64,000 nt of DNA. It comes from an uncultured Lachnospiraceae bacterium (GTDB lineage Bacteria > Bacillota > Clostridia > Lachnospirales > Lachnospiraceae). Below, piece by piece: positions 41,395 through 49,343 of the stretch. Position numbers and translations under genes: made by a program. The notes below the pieces were generated by a model. It made no database searches and was not told the DNA's origin. It saw only the letters and a list, made by a program, of their open reading frames with translations. Positions within the stretch are counted from its first letter, which is position 1, and each line of letters opens with the position of its first letter. The stretch spans positions 1 to 64,000 of the forward strand of contig ONEJ01000011.1 in NCBI GenBank assembly GCA_900316805.1, given 5' to 3'.

Positions 41395-42453
41395 ATGATA
41401 AAGGCAGGAATTATCGGAGCTACCGGATATGCAGGTGCAGAGCTGGTGCGCATTTTATTGAATCATAAAGAGGTAGAGATCAAGTGGTACGGCAGCAGAA
41501 GTTACATTGATGAACATTATGCAGACATTTACCGAAATTTTTTTGAACTGGTAGATGCTGACTGCATGGGGGACAACATGGAGGAGCTTGCCTCCCAGGT
41601 GGACGTGATTTTTACGGCAACGCCCCAGGGCTTTTTGGCCGGTGTGCTGACAGAGGAGATTTTAAGCAAGGTAAAGATTATTGACCTGAGTGCGGATTTC
41701 CGTATCAAGGATGTGGCTACCTATGAGAAATGGTATAAGATTGAGCATAAGAGCCCGCAGTTTATCGAGGAAGCTGTGTATGGTCTCTGCGAGGTCAACC
41801 GGAAGCAGATCACACCATCTACAAGATTGGTGGCAAATCCGGGCTGCTACACCACCTGCTCGATTTTGACGGCATATCCTTTGGTGAAGGAAGGCCTTAT
41901 TGATCCGGACACGCTGATCATTGACGCGAAGTCCGGTACCTCCGGTGCGGGAAGAGGAGCGAAGACACCGAACCTTTTCTGCGAGGTCAACGAGAGTATG
42001 AAGGCTTACGGGGTAACCACCCATCGCCATACCCCAGAGATCGAGGAGCAGCTGGGCTATGCCGCCGGAAAAGAAATCACCGTGAATTTTACTCCCCATC
42101 TGGTACCCATGAACCGCGGTATTCTTGCAACAGAGTATGCATCCCTTAAGCAGAAGCCGGATGGAACCTACCCAACGGATGAGGAACTTCGGGCTGCGTA
42201 CAATAAATATTATGAAAAAGAACACTTTGTCCGTGTGCTGAAAGAGGGTGTCTGCCCGGAAACCAAGTGGGTGGAGGGTAGTAACTATGTAGACGTCAAT
42301 TTCGTCATCGACGAGCGGACTCATCGGGTGGTGATGATGGGAACTTTGGATAATCTGGTGAAGGGTGCAGCGGGACAGGCTGTGCAGAATATGAACCTGA
42401 TGTTTGGATTTGCGGAAGCCGAGGGACTGAATATGGTGCCGATGTTCCCATAA
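41395..42453 (+). CDS. argC: N-acetyl-gamma-glutamyl-phosphate reductase
   Basis: 352 aa from ATG 41395 (MIKAGIIGATGYAGAEL) with ggaagga upstream. Third step of arginine synthesis: NADPH reduction of N-acetylglutamyl phosphate. NADP-binding GATGYAG near residue 8; catalytic Cys in VANPGCYTT near 148; HRHTPEIEEQL near 207; KSGTSGAGRG. First gene of the argC-GNAT-argB-argD group. Confidence 0.96.
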   Translation: MIKAGIIGATGYAGAELVRILLNHKEVEIKWYGSRSYIDEHYADIYRNFFELVDADCMGDNMEELASQVDVIFTATPQGFLAGVLTEEILSKVKIIDLSADFRIKDVATYEKWYKIEHKSPQFIEEAVYGLCEVNRKQITPSTRLVANPGCYTTCSILTAYPLVKEGLIDPDTLIIDAKSGTSGAGRGAKTPNLFCEVNESMKAYGVTTHRHTPEIEEQLGYAAGKEITVNFTPHLVPMNRGILATEYASLKQKPDGTYPTDEELRAAYNKYYEKEHFVRVLKEGVCPETKWVEGSNYVDVNFVIDERTHRVVMMGTLDNLVKGAAGQAVQNMNLMFGFAEAEGLNMVPMFP

Positions 42454-42620
42454 ACGGTACAATAAGCAAGCGTTAGATCTGCAAAATATGGTATGGTTTT
42501 TCTTTGGAAATTGTGAAGCATTTGTAAGGAATTCATGTATATTTTTTGGGGATTTGCGGGTTTGTTTTCCGTTGCGGGATATATGGAAGAAAATGAGCAG
42601 CAGACAGCAAAGGAGAAGGG

Positions 42621-43085
42621 ATGAACAAAGAGTTAGATTATATGATCCGCGAAATGACGGAGGAAGATTATGACCAGATATATGACCTGTGGATGAGCAT
42701 TCACGGATTTGGCATCCGTTCCATTGATGATTCCAGGGAGGGGGTCAGCCGTTTTCTGAAGCGAAACCCCACCACCAGTGTTGTGGCGGTGGTGAGCACT
42801 GAAATCGTTGGGGCAATCCTTTGTGGACATGACGGCAGACGGGGCTGTCTCTATCATGTCTGTGTGCGGGAGGATTACCGAAAGCACGGCATCGGAAAAG
42901 CTATGGTGGTAGCCTGTATGAGGGCGTTGCAGAAGGAGCGGATCAATAAGGTCAGCATCATTGCCTTTAAGTCCAATTCTGTGGGAAATGAATTCTGGAA
43001 GGATGCAGGCTGGACCTTTAGGGAGGACCTCAACTATTATGATTTTCCGTTGAACGAGGAGAACATCACGAGGTTCAATCAGTAG
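42621..43085 (+). CDS. GNAT acetyltransferase within the arginine operon
   Basis: 154 aa GNAT protein with good ribosome site (aaggagaaggg). The acetyl-CoA-binding motif is VREDYRKHGIGKAMV (near residue 87); HVCVRED and SNSVGNEFWKDAGW also fit the fold and resemble YpeA-like enzymes. It lies between argC and argB, a place where argJ often lies in related bacteria. It may supply N-acetylglutamate as a short synthase, or it may be unrelated. No argJ is seen in the window. Function inferred from context only. Confidence 0.82.
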   Translation: MNKELDYMIREMTEEDYDQIYDLWMSIHGFGIRSIDDSREGVSRFLKRNPTTSVVAVVSTEIVGAILCGHDGRRGCLYHVCVREDYRKHGIGKAMVVACMRALQKERINKVSIIAFKSNSVGNEFWKDAGWTFREDLNYYDFPLNEENITRFNQ

Positions 43086-43159
43086 GAAATCTTCTCCAGA
43101 GAAATGGGCGCTGGAAGTGAAAAGCAAGAAACTGAAAAGCAAGAAAGTGAGGAATCAAA

Positions 43160-44065
43160 ATGAGTGAACAGCAGAATATGGATGAAGTCCTTGGAAAGGC
43201 GCAGGTCCTGATCGAGGCCCTGCCATATATCCAGCGGTTTAACCGCAAGATCATCGTGGTAAAATACGGTGGTTCAGCCATGGTGGATGAGAATTTAAAG
43301 AAGCAGGTCATTCAGGATGTGACACTGCTTAAATTAGTAGGGTTCAAGCCTATCATCGTCCACGGCGGCGGCAAGGAGATCAGCCGCTGGGTGGCAAAGA
43401 CAGGCATGGAGCCGGAGTTTATCAATGGCCTGAGAAAAACAGATGCACCAACCATGGAAATCGCGGAGATGGTATTAAACCGGGTAAACAAATCCCTGGT
43501 GCAGATGGTGCAGGAGCTGGGCGTTCTCTCTGTGGGTATCAGCGGTAAGGACGGCGGTCTTTTGAAGGTAGAAAAGAAACTGTCGGGCGGACAGGATATC
43601 GGTTTTGTAGGGGAAGTGAAGGAAGTAAATCCGAAAATCCTTTATGACCTTCTGGAAAAAGATTTTCTTCCTATCATCTGCCCCATCGGTCTTGATGACA
43701 ATTATGAGACGTATAATATCAATGCAGATGATGCAGCCTGTGCCATTGCAAAAGCTGTATCTGCGGAAAAACTGGCATTCCTCACAGATATTGAGGGGGT
43801 ATACAAGGATCCAAAGGATCCCTCCACACTAATTTCCGAGCTGACGGTTTCCGGGGCGAGAGACCTGATCGGTGATGGATTTATCGGTGGAGGCATGCTG
43901 CCGAAACTGAACAACTGCATTGACGCCATTGAGAACGGAGTATCAAGGGTACATATCTTAGACGGACGGATTGCCCACTGTCTGCTGTTAGAAATCTTTA
44001 CCAACAGAGGAATCGGTACGGCAATTCTCGGGGACAAAGAAGAACGCTTTTATACCGAAAAATAA
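43160..44065 (+). CDS. argB: Acetylglutamate kinase
   Basis: 301 aa amino-acid kinase: phosphate-binding VVKYGGSAM near residue 33, GGGKEISRW, the substrate region and [14 protein letters not shown]; the lysine in [12 protein letters not shown] is conserved. The N-terminal helix [25 protein letters not shown] is the kind seen in hexameric, arginine-inhibited kinases. A duplicated 15-base unit (tgaaaagcaagaaac/g) sits just upstream before the ribosome site gagga. Confidence 0.95.
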   Translation: MSEQQNMDEVLGKAQVLIEALPYIQRFNRKIIVVKYGGSAMVDENLKKQVIQDVTLLKLVGFKPIIVHGGGKEISRWVAKTGMEPEFINGLRKTDAPTMEIAEMVLNRVNKSLVQMVQELGVLSVGISGKDGGLLKVEKKLSGGQDIGFVGEVKEVNPKILYDLLEKDFLPIICPIGLDDNYETYNINADDAACAIAKAVSAEKLAFLTDIEGVYKDPKDPSTLISELTVSGARDLIGDGFIGGGMLPKLNNCIDAIENGVSRVHILDGRIAHCLLLEIFTNRGIGTAILGDKEERFYTEK

Positions 44066-44099
44066 GACCGTGAGATATGCATAAGGAGAAAATAAGAAA

Positions 44100-45314
44100 A
44101 TGGAAAAACAGGAATATATCAATATTGCGGAGCAGGAGCTGCTGCATACCTACAATCGTTTCCCGGTGGTCTTAGATCACGGAAAGGGCGTGTATCTGTA
44201 CGATACGGATGGAAAGGAATATCTGGATTTTGCAGCGGGAATCGCTGTGTGTGCCTTAGGCTACGGAAACGAGGAATATGGGAACTCTTTGAAGGAACAG
44301 GTGGATAAGCTGTTACACACCTCCAATTTGTATTACAATACGCCGGTTATTGAGGCGGCACAGAAGGCCTTAAAGTCCAGCGGCATGGACCGGATTTTCT
44401 TTACCAACAGTGGAACCGAGGCCATAGAGGGAGCCATCAAGGCTGCCAAGAAATATGCCTACACCAGAGACGGACACGCAGGCCACGAGGTGATCGCCAT
44501 GGAGCATTCCTTCCACGGCAGAAGCATCGGCGCTCTTTCTGTCACGGGAAATGCCCATTACCAGGAGCCCTTTGAGCCACTGATGCCGGGAGTGAAATTT
44601 GCAAAATATAATGATCTGGATAGTGTGAAGGCGCTCATAACAGACAAGACCTGTGCCATTATTATGGAGACGGTGCAGGGAGAGGGTGGCATTTACCCGG
44701 CACAGTCTGAGTTTATAGAGGGGGTTCGGGCATTGTGCGATGAAAAGGATATTCTTCTTATTCTGGACGAGGTACAGTGTGGCATGGGACGTACCGGCAA
44801 AATGTTTGCATGGCAGCATTACGGTGTGAAGCCGGACATCATGTGCTGTGCCAAAGCATTGGGCTGCGGCGTGCCGGTAGGAGCCTTTTTCATGACCCAG
44901 CGTGTGGCAGACAAGTCTCTGGCACCGGGAGACCACGGAACCACCTATGGTGGAAATCCTTTGGTGGGGGCTGCAGTGTCTGCAGTCTTTGATCTTTTTG
45001 AGAAAAACCGGATTCTGGAGCATGTAAATACGGTGGCTCCGTATCTGGAGAAAAAACTGGATGAGCTGGTGGCAAAATACGATTTTCTCACAGCGCGCCG
45101 TGGAAAGGGTCTGATGCAGGGCGTAGTCAGCACACTTCCGGTAGGAAAGATTTCTGCAAAGGCTTTGGAGCATGGACTGATCGTCATTACTGCTGGGTCA
45201 GATGTGCTTCGTTTCGTTCCGCCGCTTGTGATCGAAGAAAAACACGTGGACGAGATGATTGAGAAGTTAGAGGCTTCCCTGCTTGAGGTGGCCAAAGAGC
45301 AGAAGCAGCAGTAA
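44100..45314 (+). CDS. argD: Acetylornithine aminotransferase
   Basis: 404 aa class-III PLP aminotransferase. PLP-binding features: NSGTEAIEGAIKAA, the Asp in LILDEVQCGMGRTGK and the Schiff-base Lys in MCCAKALGCG near residue 253; HGTTYGGNP follows. Converts N-acetylglutamate semialdehyde to N-acetylornithine. Last of the arg genes here; argF and argJ are not in view. Strong ribosome site (aaggag). Confidence 0.95.
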   Translation: MEKQEYINIAEQELLHTYNRFPVVLDHGKGVYLYDTDGKEYLDFAAGIAVCALGYGNEEYGNSLKEQVDKLLHTSNLYYNTPVIEAAQKALKSSGMDRIFFTNSGTEAIEGAIKAAKKYAYTRDGHAGHEVIAMEHSFHGRSIGALSVTGNAHYQEPFEPLMPGVKFAKYNDLDSVKALITDKTCAIIMETVQGEGGIYPAQSEFIEGVRALCDEKDILLILDEVQCGMGRTGKMFAWQHYGVKPDIMCCAKALGCGVPVGAFFMTQRVADKSLAPGDHGTTYGGNPLVGAAVSAVFDLFEKNRILEHVNTVAPYLEKKLDELVAKYDFLTARRGKGLMQGVVSTLPVGKISAKALEHGLIVITAGSDVLRFVPPLVIEEKHVDEMIEKLEASLLEVAKEQKQQ

Positions 45315-45423
45315 AAATCCCCTCTTGTATTTATGAGGAAAAGCCGTTAAAATAAAGAGTGCATTGAGACTCCTTTCCCATGGGCGGATGTTCCCGCAGA
45401 AGGCGTAAAGGAGACAAACAAAT

Positions 45424-46218
45424 ATGAAACAAACAAATATGAAACAAATCAGTGAAAAGTGCATGATGATTCTGGTGTGCCTGATGCTGGCAGGCTGCGG
45501 CTCCAAGGCGGAGATGTATCTGGAGCAGTCCGGGACGGAACTGGCCGGTGGACAGACAGAACCCGGGACAGGATTTGCCGGCGGGAAGACAAAATCCGGT
45601 ACAGAGTTGGCTGGTGGACAGACAGAATCCGGTACAGGACTGACTGCCGGACAGTCTGATTCTTCAAAAGCTGGCGAAACTAAGAACAATTCCGGGACAA
45701 CAGCAGCCGGAGCGGATACAGACTCCGGGCAGAGTGCTCCGGTCGGCGGCAAAATTGCAGTATATGTCTGTGGAGAGGTCAAAAATCCCGGTGTTTATGA
45801 GCTGACAGCCGGCATGCGTATCTGCGATGCCATCGAGGCGGCAGGAGGATTTACGAAGAACGCCGGCAGAGAATACTGGAATCTTGCGGCACCCCTTACG
45901 GATGGACAGATGCTTAGCGTACCCACACGGGAGGAAGCCCAAAAGCGTGCGGCTGCCGCAGAGCAGACAGGAGCAGCGCCACAGGAACAGCAGTCCTCCG
46001 GCAGCACTGCAGGGGAGTCCGACGTACTGGTCAATATCAATACGGCAGATGCCGCACTTCTGACCAGCGTGCCGGGAATCGGCCGGGTGCGGGCCGAGGC
46101 GGTGATCGCCTACCGCAGGGAGCACGGCAGTTTCCTGCGGACAGAGGACATCAAGAAGGTTTCCGGCATCGGAGATGCGCTTTTTGCAAAAATGAAGGAT
46201 CATATAACGGTAAGTTGA
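45424..46218 (+). CDS. comEA: ComEA-like DNA-binding lipoprotein (SLBB-HhH)
   Basis: 264 aa. Lipoprotein signal with lipobox LMLAGCGSK (Cys near residue 25), then four 11-residue Gly/Thr repeats (GTELAGGQTEP type), an SLBB domain (about 118-165; GKIAVYVCGEVKNPGVYEL) and a C-terminal ComEA helix-hairpin-helix pair (VNINTADAALLTSVPGIG, IKKVSGIGDALFAKMKDHI). It should bind transforming DNA at the outer membrane face. Family members are often anchored by a transmembrane helix; this one appears lipid-anchored. The ribosome site aaaggag favours the first of two duplicated ATGs (45424, 45439). comEC lies 3 kb downstream. Confidence 0.9.
   Translation: MKQTNMKQISEKCMMILVCLMLAGCGSKAEMYLEQSGTELAGGQTEPGTGFAGGKTKSGTELAGGQTESGTGLTAGQSDSSKAGETKNNSGTTAAGADTDSGQSAPVGGKIAVYVCGEVKNPGVYELTAGMRICDAIEAAGGFTKNAGREYWNLAAPLTDGQMLSVPTREEAQKRAAAAEQTGAAPQEQQSSGSTAGESDVLVNINTADAALLTSVPGIGRVRAEAVIAYRREHGSFLRTEDIKKVSGIGDALFAKMKDHITVS
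45532..45663 (+). repeat. 33-nt tandem repeat in comEA
   Basis: Four in-frame units encode GTELAGGQTEP, GTGFAGGKTKS, GTELAGGQTES and GTGLTAGQSDS. Units one and three are nearly alike, as are two and four, suggesting a 66-nt duplication of an earlier pair. They form a flexible stalk after the lipid anchor. Confidence 0.8.
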
Positions 46219-46226
46219 GGTGTAGT

Positions 46227-46919
46227 ATGGCAAAGAAGGTTCTCGTAGTTGATGATGAGAAGTTGATCGTGAAAGGAATCCGTTTCAGCCTGGAGCAGGA
46301 TGGAATGGAGGTCGATTGTGCTTACGATGGGGAAGAAGCGCTGAATATGGCGAAGGCGAATAAGTACGATATGATACTTTTGGACATCATGCTTCCGAAG
46401 ATGGACGGCTTTGAGGTCTGTCAGGCAATCCGGGAATTTTCCGATATGCCTATTGTGATGCTTACCGCAAAGGGCGATGACATGGATAAGATTCTGGGAC
46501 TGGAGTACGGTGCCGATGACTATATCACAAAGCCCTTTAATATTCTGGAGGTAAAGGCAAGAATCAAGGCGATCATGCGCAGAACCTCCGGAGGCAGGGA
46601 GAAGGAAGTGACAGATTCTGTCATTGAGAAAAAGGATCTGCGGCTGGACTGCGACAGCAGAAGACTGTTTATTCTTGGAAATGAGGTCAATCTGACCGCA
46701 AAGGAGTTTGATCTTCTGGAGATTCTGGTCCGCAATGAGAACAAGGTCTACAGCAGAGAAAATCTGCTGGATATGGTCTGGGGGAAGGATTACCCGGGGG
46801 ATGTGCGTACGGTGGATGTCCATGTAAGGCGGCTTCGTGAGAAAATTGAGGCAAACCCCAGTGAGCCGAAGTATGTCCATACCAAGTGGGGCGTAGGCTA
46901 CTACTATAACCAGAAGTAG
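46227..46919 (+). CDS. OmpR-family response regulator
   Basis: 230 aa from ATG 46227 (MAKKVLVVDDEKLIVKGI) with gaggtg just upstream; an upstream TTG lacks support. Receiver domain with D9-D10, phospho-acceptor D53 in ILLDIMLPKMDG, MLTAKG and TKPFNI; the winged-helix domain ends GVGYYY. It lies directly after comEA and before its kinase. Related to the PhoP/YycF/MtrA type in sequence style. Confidence 0.93.
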   Translation: MAKKVLVVDDEKLIVKGIRFSLEQDGMEVDCAYDGEEALNMAKANKYDMILLDIMLPKMDGFEVCQAIREFSDMPIVMLTAKGDDMDKILGLEYGADDYITKPFNILEVKARIKAIMRRTSGGREKEVTDSVIEKKDLRLDCDSRRLFILGNEVNLTAKEFDLLEILVRNENKVYSRENLLDMVWGKDYPGDVRTVDVHVRRLREKIEANPSEPKYVHTKWGVGYYYNQK

Positions 46920-46940
46920 AGGAGAGAAAGGTCTTTTTTC

Positions 46941-48392
46941 ATGCAGAAGAATCAAAAGTTTCTTTCGTTTATCAAGAGCTTAAAGTTTCGGTTAATTCTT
47001 TTAATTCTGATCATCGTGATTGTACCTGCCCTCGTACTTTCCATAGGAATCCTGAATTTCTATGAGTCGAGGGCGGTGTCTATCCGCGAGAGCGAGATCC
47101 TAAGCCAGGCAAAGATTCTGGCCAATCAGATTGCCACAAGTGAATACATGAGCCTGGGCAACGAGGTAGAGACCAGCACCATTCAGGCGCAGATCGACAT
47201 ACTGACCAACATCTATGACGGCCGGGTAATCATTGTGGACCGGAATTTCCGCGTGTATCATGATACCTATAATCTTGATGACCACAAGATGATCATTGCC
47301 GAGGAAGTGATACGGAGTTTTCAGGGAGAGGATATCACCAATTACGATTCCGACAATCATTATATCGAGATGACGATCCCCATCAGTGACCCGGAGGATA
47401 AAGACAACACGGTGATCGGCGTCATGCTGATCAGTGTTTCCACAGATAATATCACCTTTAATCAGGCTTATCTGCGGCAGGTGGCCATCATCCTGGTGGT
47501 GATAGCAGGCATTGCGGTGGTGTTCTTTGCAATCCTTATGCTGCTTTATCTCTTAAAGCCCCTGGCGAAGGTGTCTGACGGCATTGCAGCCATCAAGGAC
47601 GGTTACGGAGAGGACTGCCTGGAAGTCAATGATTATACGGAAACCAGAAAGATTTGCGAAAGCTTTAACCAGATGCTGGGCAGAATGAAGGTGATGGATG
47701 ATTCCAGACAGGAATTTGTTTCCAACGTCTCCCATGAGCTGAAGACTCCGCTGACCTCCATGAAGGTGCTTGCGGACTCCATCAACACCATGCCGGATGC
47801 CCCCAAGGAACTGTATCAGGAGTTTATGGAGGATATCACCAACGAGATTGAGCGGGAGACGAAGATTATCAATGATCTGCTGTCTCTGGTCAAAATGGAT
47901 AAATCTGCGGCAGATCTGAATATTTCCTCCGTGAACGTAAATGAACTGCTGGAGCAGATTCTAAAGAGGCTGCAGCCTATTGCGGACAAGCAGAAGGTGG
48001 AACTTGTCTTAGAGAGTTTCCGGCCGGTGACTGCGGAGGTGGATGAGGTGAAAATCACCCTTGCCATTACCAATCTGGTGGAAAATGCCATCAAGTACAA
48101 TAAAAATAATGGGGAGGGCTGGGTACACGTTTCCCTGAATGCAGACCATCAGTATTTCTATCTGAAGGTGGAGGATTCGGGAATCGGAATACCGGAGGAA
48201 TCCCTGAATCATATCTATGAACGTTTTTACCGGGTGGACAAATCCCATTCCCGGGAGATTGGTGGAACGGGGCTTGGACTTGCCATTACGAGAAATTCCA
48301 TCCTGATGCACCGGGGAGCGATCAAGGTTCACTCGATTTTGGGAGAGGGTACCACCTTTGATGTGCGTATTCCTCTGAATTATATTGCATAG
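46941..48392 (+). CDS. Sensor histidine kinase, WalK/MtrB-like
   Basis: 483 aa. TM1 at about 17-38, extracellular sensor (about 40-180) of dCache/sCache-like length (DGRVIIVDRNFRVYHDT), TM2 at about 182-207, HAMP, HisKA with NVSHELKTPLTSM near residue 266, and HATPase with NLVENAIKYN, DSGIGIPEE, FYRVDKSHSR and GGTGLGLAI. The partner regulator precedes it. The stop is separated by a few bases from the GerMN lipoprotein gene, suggesting a three-gene signalling unit. Confidence 0.93.
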   Translation: MQKNQKFLSFIKSLKFRLILLILIIVIVPALVLSIGILNFYESRAVSIRESEILSQAKILANQIATSEYMSLGNEVETSTIQAQIDILTNIYDGRVIIVDRNFRVYHDTYNLDDHKMIIAEEVIRSFQGEDITNYDSDNHYIEMTIPISDPEDKDNTVIGVMLISVSTDNITFNQAYLRQVAIILVVIAGIAVVFFAILMLLYLLKPLAKVSDGIAAIKDGYGEDCLEVNDYTETRKICESFNQMLGRMKVMDDSRQEFVSNVSHELKTPLTSMKVLADSINTMPDAPKELYQEFMEDITNEIERETKIINDLLSLVKMDKSAADLNISSVNVNELLEQILKRLQPIADKQKVELVLESFRPVTAEVDEVKITLAITNLVENAIKYNKNNGEGWVHVSLNADHQYFYLKVEDSGIGIPEESLNHIYERFYRVDKSHSREIGGTGLGLAITRNSILMHRGAIKVHSILGEGTTFDVRIPLNYIA

Positions 48393-48401
48393 GAGATGCC
48401 T

Positions 48402-49343
48402 ATGAAGAAAAAAGTGACAAGTTTCCTGCTGTTTATTGCCATGCTAGTGACGCTGGCTTACGGCTGCGGCGGGGACAAAAAGGAAAACGAATATGTGGTT
48501 TATTATCTGAATTCTGAGGTGACCAAGCTGGTGCCTAAAAAGATAGATCTAAAGGAAAAGGGCGGCCAGGTTCAGATCGAGGAGCTTTTAGACGCTCTGC
48601 AGACCCAGCCGGAGGATACCGGGCTTCGGCGGACGATTCCAAAGAATGTTCAGATTCTGGGAGTCAGTGCCATGTCCTATCAGATCACGGTGGATTTCAG
48701 CAGGGAATATTATGAAATGAAGCCCACGGAGGAGATTTTGGCCAGAGCTGCCATCGCCAAGACACTGTTGCAGATCAGTGAGTATCCCTATGTGATGTTT
48801 ACGGTGGAATCTGAGCCTCTGTTAAACCAGAACGGAACCCATGTGGGGGCTATGAATCTGGACAGCTTTGTGGAGAATCCGGGGGAGCAGATCAACTCCA
48901 GCCAGAAGACAAAGCTGACACTGTATTTCTCTAACAAGCAGGGAGACCAGCTGGTTTCAGAGACGAGAGAGGTGCATTACAGCTCCAATATTTCACTGGA
49001 GAAGCTGGTCATGGAGCAGTTGATGGAGGGACCGAAGGCCAGTGGCCTGCAGGCAACGATCCCCACCGGGACGAAGCTTATCACCATTACGGTGGTGGAC
49101 TCCGTGTGCTACGTGAATCTTGACGAGATGTTTCTGAACCAGAACAAGGAAATCAGTGAGCAGGTGGTCTTGTATTCCATTGTGGATTCCCTGGCGGAAC
49201 TGCCCAGCGTGAAGAAGGTGCAGATTTCCATCAATGGGGATACCAGCGGAAAATGCCGGTATACCTACGACCTTGCAACCATGTATGAAGCAGACCTTAG
49301 TATTGTGGAAAATGGCGGGGAAGGAGTAGAGGAGACAGAGTGA
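48402..49343 (+). CDS. Lipoprotein with two GerMN domains
   Basis: 313 aa; ATG 48402 (MKKKVTSFLLFIAML) chosen because the aggag at 48391 is six bases upstream, whereas the ATG at 48396 abuts it. Lipobox LAYGCGG. Two GerMN domains (about 30-155 and 165-300) share the pattern of VYYLNSE...L...T ... LGVSAMSYQITVDFS and LYFSNKQ...V...TIPTGTKLITITVVD. GerMN domains occur in sporulation protein GerM and in LpqB, the lipoprotein partner of MtrAB in Actinobacteria. Its place directly after a histidine kinase matches that arrangement. Overlaps the comEC start. Confidence 0.9.
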   Translation: MKKKVTSFLLFIAMLVTLAYGCGGDKKENEYVVYYLNSEVTKLVPKKIDLKEKGGQVQIEELLDALQTQPEDTGLRRTIPKNVQILGVSAMSYQITVDFSREYYEMKPTEEILARAAIAKTLLQISEYPYVMFTVESEPLLNQNGTHVGAMNLDSFVENPGEQINSSQKTKLTLYFSNKQGDQLVSETREVHYSSNISLEKLVMEQLMEGPKASGLQATIPTGTKLITITVVDSVCYVNLDEMFLNQNKEISEQVVLYSIVDSLAELPSVKKVQISINGDTSGKCRYTYDLATMYEADLSIVENGGEGVEETE

